Shown in pieces: positions 51,376-59,954 of a DNA stretch of 64,000 nt (within the stretch, counting starts at the first letter, position 1; the number at the start of each line of letters is the position of its first letter). The notes under the pieces are model-generated. The model was given only the letters and a program-made list of their open reading frames with translations. It was not told the origin of the DNA and made no database searches. The stretch covers positions 496,001 through 560,000 of the forward strand of contig NZ_CP015864.1 in the NCBI RefSeq assembly GCF_002163755.1, read 5' to 3'. The stretch is from Vibrio campbellii CAIM 519 = NBRC 15631 = ATCC 25920 (GTDB taxonomy: Bacteria > Pseudomonadota > Gammaproteobacteria > Enterobacterales > Vibrionaceae). The translations under genes and the position numbers were made by a program.

Positions 51376-52053
51376 ATGAAGAACTGGAAACTGATTCTGC
51401 CGCTAATGATGAGCGGTGGTCTTATTGCTTGTACGTCGACACCGACGACCACTGAGCCTGTTGAGCCAGAAAAACCAGTCGTGGAGCAACCGGCTGAAAA
51501 GCCGGAAGTAAAACCTGAAGTAGAGTCAAAACCTGAGGTGAAGCCGGAACCAACACCGGAAACGAAACCTGAGAAGAAGCCAGAACCTAAACCAGAAAAG
51601 CCAGCTACGGTACAGAAAACACCTGATGGCATGCTGATTCTAGGTGCGGAAGAGTGGGTGCACATTCCTGCTATTAACCAGACTTTCAAAGGTCGTGTTG
51701 ATACCGGTGCAACAACATCTTCAATCAGTGCGACTGAAGTGGTTCCATTTGAGCGTGACGGTAAAGATTGGGTTCAGTTCAAAATTGACATCAATGGTAA
51801 GGCGAGCAAAGAGTTCAAACTGCCTGTTGAGCGCTGGGCTAAAATTCGTCAGTCTTCTTCAGAAGATGTCGACAAGCGCCCAGTTGTGGTTGCCTACATC
51901 CAAGTTGGCGACTTAAAAGAACAAACCGAGTTTACGTTAACAGAACGTGGTCATATGAAGTTCCCAATCTTGTTGGGGCGTAGCTTCTTCCGTGACGTTG
52001 CGGTTGTGGATGTATCTAAGAAATACGTCCAGAACAAACCAAGCGGTAAGTAA
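51376..52053 (+). CDS. Zinc-protease-like (PF05618) lipoprotein with a Pro/Glu/Lys-rich spacer
   Basis: A 225-residue lipoprotein: signal peptide, lipobox LIAC (C19), then about 60 residues of low-complexity spacer with repeated 'EVKPE/EKPEPKPE' units, then a retropepsin-like domain. The domain has FKGRVDTGATTSSISA (the D-T-G-A motif) and MKFPILLGRSFFRD, the signature of the RimK-associated putative ATP-dependent zinc protease family. The spacer may lift the domain across the envelope toward peptidoglycan. A GGGAG site precedes the ATG. It is separated by 12 bases from the aminotransferase gene, so co-transcription is likely. Confidence 0.82.
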   Translation: MKNWKLILPLMMSGGLIACTSTPTTTEPVEPEKPVVEQPAEKPEVKPEVESKPEVKPEPTPETKPEKKPEPKPEKPATVQKTPDGMLILGAEEWVHIPAINQTFKGRVDTGATTSSISATEVVPFERDGKDWVQFKIDINGKASKEFKLPVERWAKIRQSSSEDVDKRPVVVAYIQVGDLKEQTEFTLTERGHMKFPILLGRSFFRDVAVVDVSKKYVQNKPSGK

Positions 52054-52090
52054 TCCAATACTCGGACGCTAAATATCGTATCGAATAACA

Positions 52091-52119
52091 AAAAGCCTCT
52101 CAACTGAGAGGCTTTTTTA
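52091..52119 (+). terminator. Terminator after the zinc-protease-like gene
   Basis: AAAAGCCTCT pairs with AGAGGCTTTT, followed by further Ts. The IS200 element begins directly after it. Confidence 0.85.
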
Positions 52120-52125
52120 TTTTCA

Positions 52126-52735
52126 GCCCTAAACCACCTACTTCAGTAGGTGGTTATCATCCGTTTCGGCTTTGCCTGTAAAACTACTCATGCTAAATGC
52201 GTCTTTGATTTTTCCAGAAGTCAAAGAGGACAAATAACATGAGTAGATACAATCAAGCTTCCCACGTATTTTGGCGATGTCAATATCATATAGTGTGGAC
52301 TCCAAAGTATCGATTTAGGATCTTGAAGAACAATATAGGTAAAGAAGTTTATCGATGTATTTATGTTTACTGTAATCAACTTGGATGTGAAGTAGTAGAG
52401 TTAAATATACAAGTTGACCACGTGCATTTAGTAGTAAAGATTCCACCAAAGCTATCGATATCCAAGTTGATGGGGGTATTGAAAGGCAAAATAGCCTTAA
52501 AGCTATTTAGTAAGTTTCCTCATCTCAGGAAGAACAGGCTTTGGGGTAATCACTTTTGGCAAAGAGGCTATTTTGTCGATAGTGTAGGAATCAATGAAGA
52601 AATCATACGCCGATATGTAAGACACCAAGAGAAGCAAGAGCGAGTAGAGCAGCACCAGTTGGCGTTGGATTAAACAAAGGCCCCCTTTTAGGGGGCTCAC
52701 ACAAAGCCACCTTCTTTAGAAGGTGGTAATTTACT
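52126..52735 (+). mobile_element. IS200/IS605-family element (IS200-type, tnpA only)
   Basis: The element has a single Y1 transposase gene between two subterminal hairpins: AACCACCTAC/GTAGGTGGTT at 52132-52155 on the left and CCACCTTCT/AGAAGGTGG at 52707-52726 on the right. These are the ends recognised by HUH transposases, and terminal inverted repeats are absent as expected. It sits between the terminator of the zinc-protease-like gene and an outer-membrane protein gene. Exact ends cannot be fixed by reading; the given bounds are estimates. Confidence 0.85.
52239..52673 (+). CDS. tnpA: IS200-type Y1 transposase TnpA
   Basis: A 144-residue HUH transposase that moves single-stranded DNA. The HUH motif is VDHVHLVV, and the catalytic tyrosine is in IRRYVRHQEKQE near the C-terminus. 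The N-terminus WRCQYHIVWTPKYRFRIL is characteristic of IS200 proteins. The gene appears intact. A hairpin (CTTTGA/TCAAAG at 52203-52226) overlaps the AGAGGA ribosome-binding site, a means of keeping translation low that is known for IS200. Confidence 0.93.
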   Translation: MSRYNQASHVFWRCQYHIVWTPKYRFRILKNNIGKEVYRCIYVYCNQLGCEVVELNIQVDHVHLVVKIPPKLSISKLMGVLKGKIALKLFSKFPHLRKNRLWGNHFWQRGYFVDSVGINEEIIRRYVRHQEKQERVEQHQLALD

Positions 52736-52785
52736 TTATTCAATTGGTTAGCTCAGTGTCAGTGCATGAGCTTAGTCAGTTAAAC

Positions 52786-53322
52786 TTAGTAAGCGAAACG
52801 CGCTGACAACACAAGTTGCTGACCGTAAGTACCGTTGTTTTTAAAATCGGCACCAAGTGACAACTGCTGTGTCGAGTGGAAGCGGGCACCAAGGTTATAG
52901 ATGGTCTCAGAGTCATCATTATCGATTAACTGACCAATACGGCCGTGCAATTCAATGTTCTGCATGAACCAAACACGAGTACCGATGTTAACTTCGGTCT
53001 TCCATTTGTCACCGACAAGATCACCACTCTCTTTTTTGATGTTGTGAACCAGCATTTGGCCGTAAATATCGGCAAACTGTCCAGCAGGACCGTTAAAACC
53101 AATACCACCGGCAAGGTCCCAATCTCCGCTAAATTCACTGTCGGCACGACCAATGAAATGGGTGTTTTCGGTGAAGTAAGTTGTGACTTCACCACCAAAC
53201 GTACCAGGACTGGTACCCATGCGGAATTCCATCATGTTGTAGTTGAAGTTGTTTGCATGTGCAGAAAGCGGCAAAACAGCGCACAAACCAAAGGCTGCAA
53301 CCTTTAGAGCTTTACCTAGCAT
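52786..53322 (-). CDS. Outer-membrane beta-barrel protein
   Basis: A 178-residue protein with a signal peptide (LKVAAFGLCAVLPLSAHA). The rest alternates polar and hydrophobic residues in strand-length blocks and ends in the terminal SARFAY, an aromatic residue at the C-terminus as expected for BAM-assembled barrels. The start at 53322 has a GGAG site; the longer frame to 53382 adds an unlikely hydrophobic leader. I do not recognise a named porin family. No terminator was seen downstream on the minus strand before the IS element. Confidence 0.75.
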   Translation of the reverse strand: MLGKALKVAAFGLCAVLPLSAHANNFNYNMMEFRMGTSPGTFGGEVTTYFTENTHFIGRADSEFSGDWDLAGGIGFNGPAGQFADIYGQMLVHNIKKESGDLVGDKWKTEVNIGTRVWFMQNIELHGRIGQLIDNDDSETIYNLGARFHSTQQLSLGADFKNNGTYGQQLVLSARFAY

Positions 53323-53487
53323 GGGTGTCTCCGGGCAAGAAAATAATACGAACGAAAAAAAGGTCTGCAAAATGCAGACCAAGATTTACAAAATATCATT
53401 TTAGGCGTTTATAGTCACCCAATGTACTAGGACAAAGTGCTAACTGATCAATGTTTTGCTGCTCAATTGAGCGGCTAAGAAGTCAGA

Positions 53488-53859
53488 TTACATAACAACG
53501 AGGTGTTCAACTTCAATTTCAGGCTTGCTGCCGCCTTCAAACTCGCCAAATAGACGTACTTTTGTCGTTTGGTCGATTGGCGTCGTTAGTCGAATATCAT
53601 CATCTAGCTCAACCATGATTTCACCAGAACCGTCGCTAAAGATAAATTGGTCGGCACGAGTTTGACGAAGTAGGTTGCCTTCTACAACCACGTCTTTTTC
53701 GGTGAACATACTTGAGTCTTTCATCAGTGCATCGACTTTCTCAACCGTAACAGGGCCATTAAATTGAATGCTTGATTGGTCATGGTTGTGGTCTTTTGCC
53801 ATTGCAACAGTAGGAGCGATAGCAAGTGCAGCGATAGTAGCGATAACAGTGTTTTTCAT
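53488..53859 (-). CDS. YgiW/YdeI-type BOF-family periplasmic protein
   Basis: A 123-residue protein with a signal peptide (IAALAIAPTVAMA) and an OB-fold-like domain: SIQFNGPVTVEKVDALM, DVVVEGNLLRQTRADQFIFSDGSGEIMVELDDD and TKVRLFGEFEGGSKPEIEVEHL. This is the bacterial OB-fold (BOF/YdeI) family linked to envelope stress and antimicrobial-peptide tolerance. A GAGAAA site precedes the ATG. It is divergent from cobQ. Confidence 0.87.
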   Translation of the reverse strand: MKNTVIATIAALAIAPTVAMAKDHNHDQSSIQFNGPVTVEKVDALMKDSSMFTEKDVVVEGNLLRQTRADQFIFSDGSGEIMVELDDDIRLTTPIDQTTKVRLFGEFEGGSKPEIEVEHLVVM

Positions 53860-54023
53860 AATTTGGTTTCTCTATATAGGTGTTCGTTTTTGATGGTGCT
53901 ATTAAAACAAACCTTATTTGAACCATTACTGATTCGAACATTCATATTCGATTCATTTTCTTGAGTCCTATGCTGAGATAACGTTATGATTGTTCACCTT
54001 CTTTTTTCTCGTATTAAACGTTC

Positions 54024-55475
54024 ATGAAATCACCAATCCCATCATTAATGGTTCAAGGCACCACCTCAGATGCCGGAAAAAGCGTCCTTGTGGCAGGTTT
54101 ATGCCGTGTCTTAGCCCGAAAAGGGATAAAGGTTGCCCCATTCAAGCCACAGAATATGGCCCTCAATAGCGCAGTAACCAAAGATGGCGGAGAGATTGGG
54201 CGTGCTCAAGCCGTTCAGGCCCAAGCTTGCAATGTTGAGCCTACGGTGCACATGAATCCTGTGCTGATTAAGCCTAACAGCGATACAGGTGCTCAGATCA
54301 TCTTACAAGGCAAAGCATTGTCGAATATGGACGCTGTCGGGTTTCATGATTACAAGAGAGTGGCAATGGGAACGGTGCTGGATTCATTTGCAAAACTAAC
54401 GGATGAATACGAATCCGTCATGATTGAAGGCGCTGGCAGCCCTGCAGAAATCAACTTAAGAGAGAATGATATCGCGAACATGGGGTTTGCTGAAGAAGCT
54501 GACGTACCCGTTATTATTATTGCGGATATCGACCGAGGAGGCGTATTTGCCCACTTGTACGGCACTTTGGCGTTATTATCCGAATCAGAAAAAGCACGCG
54601 TTAAAGGCTTCGTGATCAACCGTTTCCGTGGTGACATCGGTTTACTTGAATCTGGCCTTGATTGGTTAGAAGAAAAGACAGGCAAACCAGTGTTGGGGGT
54701 ATTGCCGTTTCTGCACGGTTTAAACCTAGAGGCAGAAGACGCCATAACGGCAGAGCAAGAGCTGTCTTCAAAAGTGAAACTCAATGTTGTGGTACCCGTA
54801 TTAACGCGCATTAGTAATCATACCGATTTTGATGTGTTGCGCCTAAACCCAGACATTAATCTTCGCTACGTTGGCAAAGGCGAAAAGATCGACAAAGCCG
54901 ATCTGGTGATCCTACCGGGAACCAAATCAGTTCGTGATGACTTAGATTATTTGCGCAGCCAAGGCTGGGATAAAGACATTCAACGTCACATTCGTCTGGG
55001 CGGCAAAGTCATTGGCATTTGTGGTGGTTACCAGATGCTTGGCAAATTAATTGACGACCCTAATGGCGTCGAAGGCAGTCCAGGGAAGAGTGAAGGGCTT
55101 GGGTTGCTAGACATTACTACGACGCTAACCGACAGCAAACAACTGACCAACACACAAGCGCAGCTTTGCTTAAACGGTAAAACAGCGAATGTGAAAGGTT
55201 ACGAAATCCATGTTGGACGAAGTGAAGTGCAGGGTGCGCAACCTTTGAGGTTAAGTTCTGGCGAAGCAGATGGTGCGATCAGTGAGTGTGGCCAAATTAT
55301 GGGAACCTACCTACACGGTTTTTTCGATGAGGCCGATGTGTTGAGCCTCGTGTCTGAATGGGTAAACGGCACTCAAATCAAACAGCAAGATTTTGAACAG
55401 CTCAAAGAACAGGGCATTAATCGCATTGCAGATGCGATAGAACAACATATGAATCTTGACTTTCTGTTCAAATAA
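54024..55475 (+). CDS. cobQ: Cobyric acid synthase
   Basis: The enzyme amidates four side chains of the corrin ring using glutamine and ATP in cobalamin synthesis. The ATP-binding start LMVQGTTSDAGKSVLVAGL and APFKPQNMALNS, the metal region NMGFAEEADVPVIIIADIDRGGVFA and the amidotransferase cysteine in ICGGYQMLGK are all present. The length of 483 is normal. No other cobalamin gene is adjacent; modABC follows after about 90 bases on the same strand. No good ribosome-binding site is seen. Confidence 0.95.
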   Translation: MKSPIPSLMVQGTTSDAGKSVLVAGLCRVLARKGIKVAPFKPQNMALNSAVTKDGGEIGRAQAVQAQACNVEPTVHMNPVLIKPNSDTGAQIILQGKALSNMDAVGFHDYKRVAMGTVLDSFAKLTDEYESVMIEGAGSPAEINLRENDIANMGFAEEADVPVIIIADIDRGGVFAHLYGTLALLSESEKARVKGFVINRFRGDIGLLESGLDWLEEKTGKPVLGVLPFLHGLNLEAEDAITAEQELSSKVKLNVVVPVLTRISNHTDFDVLRLNPDINLRYVGKGEKIDKADLVILPGTKSVRDDLDYLRSQGWDKDIQRHIRLGGKVIGICGGYQMLGKLIDDPNGVEGSPGKSEGLGLLDITTTLTDSKQLTNTQAQLCLNGKTANVKGYEIHVGRSEVQGAQPLRLSSGEADGAISECGQIMGTYLHGFFDEADVLSLVSEWVNGTQIKQQDFEQLKEQGINRIADAIEQHMNLDFLFK

Positions 55476-55565
55476 AACCAGTTTTTAACTGTTTGAAGCA
55501 TAAATAAAAGTAGGCATTGTGCTCTACATTTTCTTTTTCTGCCTCTCTAGCACTGGAGTGTTTTT

Positions 55566-56318
55566 ATGAAAGCATGGAAGATTCATGCTTGCCTAGTGGC
55601 AATATTGAGCGTTTCATCAACAGCAAACGCAACGACTGATATTAAAGTCTACGCGGCCTCGTCAATGACTAACGCGATTGATGATATCGCGCAAAAGTTT
55701 GAGCAACAGTATGACGTAAAAGTCACGCCGGTTTACGGAGGCTCCTCATCCATCGCTCGCCAAATTCTAAACGGCGCACCAGCTGATGTGTTTATCTCTG
55801 CAAACACTAAGTGGATGAACTATCTAGTAAAATCAAAAGCAGTAAAGAGTGACAATGTCACTAAATTAGTTCACAACAGTCTCGTTCTTATTGCACTACA
55901 AGCTTCAACGGTTACTTCTTTCAACTTTTCAGATGCCAATGCATGGAGTCAAGCATTAGCAGGTAATCGCCTTGCGCTTGGCAACCCGGTCTCGGTGCCT
56001 GCTGGTATGTATGCTCGTGAATCTCTTACCAACCTTGGCGTTTGGAAGCAGCTTGAGCGACAAGTGGCGCCAGCAAAAAATGTTCGTCTTGCATTAGCGT
56101 TAGTTGAACGCGGTGAGGCACCACTTGGCGTTGTCTACAAAACCGATGCACTCTTAACGAATAAAGTAAAAGTGGTCGGTGAGTTTGCCAATAACACCCA
56201 CGCGGACATTGTTTATCCAGCGGCAATCGTAAAAGACTCAACGCAATCTAAGCAGTTTTTTGAATACTTGAAATCCGACGATGCCAAACAAGTATTTGTG
56301 CAATACGGATTTCAATAA
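55566..56318 (+). CDS. modA: Molybdate ABC transporter, periplasmic binding protein
   Basis: ModA captures molybdate (or tungstate) in the periplasm. A signal peptide ends near TANA (residue 22). The oxyanion contacts begin with VYAASSMTNAIDDIA and GGSSSIARQI, typical of the family; the later block NPVSVPAGMYARESL is also conserved. The length (250) is normal. A TGGAG site precedes the ATG. First gene of modABC. Confidence 0.94.
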   Translation: MKAWKIHACLVAILSVSSTANATTDIKVYAASSMTNAIDDIAQKFEQQYDVKVTPVYGGSSSIARQILNGAPADVFISANTKWMNYLVKSKAVKSDNVTKLVHNSLVLIALQASTVTSFNFSDANAWSQALAGNRLALGNPVSVPAGMYARESLTNLGVWKQLERQVAPAKNVRLALALVERGEAPLGVVYKTDALLTNKVKVVGEFANNTHADIVYPAAIVKDSTQSKQFFEYLKSDDAKQVFVQYGFQ

Positions 56319-56330
56319 AAAGGGCACAGA

Positions 56331-57020
56331 GTGACAGAACTTGAATACCAAGCCTTAATACTAAGCCTAAAAGTCGGCGCCTATGCCGTTGTTTGGTTAA
56401 TACCACTCGGCATTGCTCTCGCTTGGTTACTTTCTCGAAAACAGTTTATCGGTAAATCCATTCTCGACAGTCTGATCCATTTACCTCTGGTATTGCCGCC
56501 AGTGGTGATTGGTTATCTATTGCTGATCTCATTAGGTCGACAGGGGTTTCTTGGCAGTTGGCTTTATGAACACTTTGGTTTGGTGTTCAGCTTCAACTGG
56601 AAGGGGGCGGTTATCGCTTGTATCGTTGTTGCGCTGCCTTTGATGGTGCGTTCCGTTCGCCTTAGCTTAGATAATGTTGATCCTAAACTAGAACACGCGG
56701 CTTCAACGTTAGGCGCATCACCTTTAAAGGTATTCCTTACCATCACGCTGCCTTTGACGATCCCAGGCATTATCACTGGCACTATGCTTTCTTTCGCTCG
56801 CAGCTTGGGCGAATTTGGAGCAACGATCAGCTTTGTTTCTAACATTCCCGGCGAGACCCAAACCATTCCTTTGGCGATGTACAACTTCATCGAAACGCCG
56901 GGAGCAGAGATGGAAGCCGCGCGCTTGTGCATCATTTCCATTGCTTTGGCTCTCTCGACATTAATGATGTCAGAGTGGTTAAATCGCAAGGCTTCAGCGC
57001 GTCTAGGAGCTAAACGATGA
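56331..57020 (+). CDS. modB: Molybdate ABC transporter, permease
   Basis: An inner-membrane permease with five to six helices. The cytoplasmic EAA motif reads EHAASTLGASPLKVFLTITLPLTIPGIITG, which docks ModC, and GRSLGEFGATISF-type residues follow. Translation starts at GTG 12 bases after modA. It overlaps modC by 4 bases, so translation is coupled. Confidence 0.94.
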   Translation: MTELEYQALILSLKVGAYAVVWLIPLGIALAWLLSRKQFIGKSILDSLIHLPLVLPPVVIGYLLLISLGRQGFLGSWLYEHFGLVFSFNWKGAVIACIVVALPLMVRSVRLSLDNVDPKLEHAASTLGASPLKVFLTITLPLTIPGIITGTMLSFARSLGEFGATISFVSNIPGETQTIPLAMYNFIETPGAEMEAARLCIISIALALSTLMMSEWLNRKASARLGAKR

Positions 57021-58123
57021 GCATAGAAATTCAATTTAAACAATCACTTGGTGAAACTGATTTTGATATCGCCTTATCGTTACCGGGTAACGGAATAAGT
57101 GCGTTGTTTGGCCGTTCTGGTGCCGGAAAGACCACACTAATCAACGTTATCAGCGGGTTGGTGACGCCAAAGCAAGGTAAAGTGTCGATTGGTGAACACC
57201 TTCTTTTCGATAGTGATGCCGGAATTAATTTACCGACACACAAGCGCAAGATTGGCTATGTATTCCAAGACTCTCGTTTGTTTCCGCATTACTCCGTGAA
57301 AGGCAACTTACTCTACGGCGTAGTCGAAAAAGATGATGATTATTTCGATAAAGTGACAGAGCTACTCGCTATTAAACCACTATTGAAGCGCTTCCCAATC
57401 TCTTTATCCGGTGGTGAGAAACAACGTGTCGCCATCGCTCGAGCCTTGCTCTCAAAACCTAACCTACTATTGATGGATGAACCATTGGCATCATTAGATA
57501 TGCCACGTAAGCGCGAAGTGATGCCATTTTTGGAGGAGTTGTCTGAGCAGGTCAACATTCCAATCGTTTACGTTACTCATAGCTTGCAAGAGATCCTTCG
57601 CCTGGCACAGCACCTGTCGATTCTCGATAAAGGCAGAATCATGACGTCGGGTAAATTAGAAGAGGTGTGGGCTTCTCATGCCATGCGCCCTTGGCAGTCA
57701 TTCTCAGACCACAGTAGCTTGTTTGAAGGAAAGATCGCGACTCATCACGAGAAATACGCGTTGACGTGTGTGAAGCTCGCACCAAATGCTTGTCTGTGGG
57801 TGCAAAAAGTCGATGGCGAGCCAGATACGCCAATCCGGCTTCAAGTGCGTGCAAACGATGTTTCTATCGCGTTAGAAAAACCGGTCTCTACGTCGATTCG
57901 TAACGTGCTACTAGCGACCGTTGCATCTATAGAAGAGCTGACTAAGGGCGACGACAAGCAAAGTATCACCGTTTCACTTAAGTTAGATGAAGAATGCCAC
58001 TTATGGGCGACGATAACACCGTGGGCATTGGATGACTTGAACTTAAAAGTCGGTGATAAGGTTTATGCGCAAGTTAAAGGTGTGAGTGTCACACAACGCG
58101 ATATTGCTTTGGGGCACCATTAA
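57017..58123 (+). CDS. modC: Molybdate ABC transporter, ATPase
   Basis: The ATPase has Walker A GRSGAGKTT (residues 31-39), the Q-loop FQDSRLFPH, signature LSGGEKQRVAIARAL and Walker B LLLMDEPLASLD. The C-terminal 130 residues form a molybdate-binding TOBE/MOP domain (IRLQVRANDVSIAL...IRNVLLATVASIEE), which allows feedback control. It overlaps modB by 4 bases. Length of 368 fits. Confidence 0.95.
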   Translation: MSIEIQFKQSLGETDFDIALSLPGNGISALFGRSGAGKTTLINVISGLVTPKQGKVSIGEHLLFDSDAGINLPTHKRKIGYVFQDSRLFPHYSVKGNLLYGVVEKDDDYFDKVTELLAIKPLLKRFPISLSGGEKQRVAIARALLSKPNLLLMDEPLASLDMPRKREVMPFLEELSEQVNIPIVYVTHSLQEILRLAQHLSILDKGRIMTSGKLEEVWASHAMRPWQSFSDHSSLFEGKIATHHEKYALTCVKLAPNACLWVQKVDGEPDTPIRLQVRANDVSIALEKPVSTSIRNVLLATVASIEELTKGDDKQSITVSLKLDEECHLWATITPWALDDLNLKVGDKVYAQVKGVSVTQRDIALGHH

Positions 58124-58146
58124 ATTGACTAAACCGCAGATACGCA

Positions 58147-58169
58147 AAAGGCCGCAGGTGCGGCCTTTA
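58147..58169. terminator. Bidirectional terminator after modC
   Basis: AAAGGCCGC pairs with GCGGCCTTT across AGGT, flanked by A- and T-rich runs. Confidence 0.85.
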
Positions 58170-58190
58170 TTATTAAAGAGAGTGTCGGAA

Positions 58191-58628
58191 TTACTTCACG
58201 AATACTTCTTTGAATTCACGCTTAAGAAGAGGATCACGACGTGCTTTCTTAAGTTGCTTAACCATGTCTTTCACGCAGTTGTGTAGAACATTGTCTAGCA
58301 GTTGAGCACGGTAGTCTTCTTTATCTTCATCTGTCATGTTTTCTGGCAGGTTTAGAGTCGGGAATTCTTCCATTACGTTTAGACCAGCGAAAGCTTGGCC
58401 TACAGATACTAGAGCGTGGAATTGCTCGAAGTTGTCCAGAATGTTTTGTGCACTTGCTGGCATTTCATTCCAAGATTCACGAACAGCTTCTTCAGACACT
58501 TCATGGATAGAGGTAACCATCTCAAACATTTGCTCAGGAACTTCGTCAAATTCGATAACTTTACGTAGTTCTGGAGAAATAGTTTCTAGATCGATTTTTT
58601 TGCTTTCGTTGTTAGTTGCTTCTGACAT
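58191..58628 (-). CDS. DUF3069-like acidic protein
   Basis: A 145-residue, mostly helical, acidic protein with no signal peptide or membrane segment (IDLETISPELRKVIEFDEVPEQMFEMV, then a basic C-terminal tail VKQLKKARRDPLLKREFKEVF). It resembles the gammaproteobacterial DUF3069 family; I hold that name with moderate confidence. The ATG at 58628 has an AGGACT site 6 bases upstream. Function unknown. Confidence 0.65.
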   Translation of the reverse strand: MSEATNNESKKIDLETISPELRKVIEFDEVPEQMFEMVTSIHEVSEEAVRESWNEMPASAQNILDNFEQFHALVSVGQAFAGLNVMEEFPTLNLPENMTDEDKEDYRAQLLDNVLHNCVKDMVKQLKKARRDPLLKREFKEVFVK

Positions 58629-58860
58629 GGTGAGTCCTGTTAGTACATAAAAGCGCACATTATTTATAGTGCATGTTGTAACGAGATTCGAGTGGCTCTT
58701 GCTACAAAAGGCGGGAATATTAATACCAAATGCATCAAATAGCTACCATAAGAACTATTTGATTACGTGACCGTTCAACAAAAAAATATAGCACGAAATT
58801 TGTCGCATAATGCAACAACCGTGCGCGTATGATATATGTTTAGTAAAGACTGAGAAAAAA

Positions 58861-59832
58861 ATGGAACGCGCTATGCAACCGACAGGGACCTCTATGCGCA
58901 TTCTCCTGGTTGATGACGTACAACTAGACCGAATGCAGTTGGCTATACGATTAAAACAGCAAGGTCACATTGTAAAAGCCGTTGGCAACGGGATAGAAGC
59001 ACTGAACACTTATGAAAGCTTCGACCCAGAGCTCGTACTGCTGGATATCGCGATGCCAGACATGAATGGTTTCGAAGTCTCACTTCATATCAGAGAAACC
59101 TTCCCAGATTGGATCCCAATCATCTTCTTGAGTAGTCACGAAGAGCCCGAAATGATCGCAAAAGCAATAGAAGCAGGTGGTGATGACTACTTGATCAAAC
59201 CTGTCGACAAACTTGTTCTCAACTCTAAGCTCATGGCAATGCAGCGTATTGCGCATATGCGTCGTGAGCTCAAGCAAGCGACTGCCCAGTTAGAGGAAAT
59301 GAACTCTTTATTGCAAGAACAAGCCAACGAAGATAGTTTGACCAAGCTCTATAACCGTCGCTATATAGACCAAAAGCTAGAAACCATGATTGCGTGGCAT
59401 GGACGTCATCATATGCCAATGGCGTTGATTCTTTTGGATGTAGACTTCTTTAAGCCATTCAATGACAACTACGGCCATATAGAAGGGGATCGCTGCCTAC
59501 AAGCCATCGCAAATCAACTTAAAGCAACCTTCTGTCGTTCTGGAGAATATGTCGGCCGTTATGGTGGTGAAGAATTTGTCATCCTTCTAAATAGTACCGA
59601 CGCGCAAACCGCAGAAAGAGAAGCGGAGAGGATTCAAGAGGCATTATACTTCTTAGATTACCCACATGCATATTCAAGCGTAGCAAGTAGAGTGACAGTG
59701 TCACAAGGTGTATTTGCACTCCAACCAACGGGGAAAGATAAAGTCGCCGATTTGTACGCAACTGCAGACAGGGCGTTATATACGTCTAAATCCTTGGGGA
59801 GAAATACTTACACTGTAGTAAATGCTAGATAA
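58861..59832 (+). CDS. Response-regulator diguanylate cyclase (REC-GGDEF)
   Basis: A cytosolic protein with an N-terminal receiver domain (MRILLVDDVQLDRMQLAIRL, phospho-acceptor in VLLDIAMPDMNGFEV, Lys in DDYLIKPVD) and a GGDEF domain. The cyclase active site is VGRYGGEEFVILL and the substrate-binding DVDFFKPFNDNYGH is intact, so it should make c-di-GMP from GTP. The inhibitory I-site position has RSGE where RxxD is usual, so product feedback may be absent. A coiled-coil linker (LKQATAQLEEMNSLLQEQ) joins the domains. No histidine kinase gene is adjacent. The start at 58861 is chosen for its GAG-containing upstream site. Confidence 0.9.
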   Translation: MERAMQPTGTSMRILLVDDVQLDRMQLAIRLKQQGHIVKAVGNGIEALNTYESFDPELVLLDIAMPDMNGFEVSLHIRETFPDWIPIIFLSSHEEPEMIAKAIEAGGDDYLIKPVDKLVLNSKLMAMQRIAHMRRELKQATAQLEEMNSLLQEQANEDSLTKLYNRRYIDQKLETMIAWHGRHHMPMALILLDVDFFKPFNDNYGHIEGDRCLQAIANQLKATFCRSGEYVGRYGGEEFVILLNSTDAQTAEREAERIQEALYFLDYPHAYSSVASRVTVSQGVFALQPTGKDKVADLYATADRALYTSKSLGRNTYTVVNAR

Positions 59833-59954
59833 ATCATAAGGATAGAAAACACCAAAGCGTAGTGACATTGTCACTTATATTGGGGGTTTTCTTAGGTAAG
59901 GCTTGAGAAGTCTTAGAACCAAAAAACAAGCTTTAAAGAATTGGGAAGAAAGAA

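Noticed and set aside
54350..54811. 153-codon frame antisense to cobQ
   Set aside because: It is a shadow of the conserved cobQ coding sequence with no start signal of its own.
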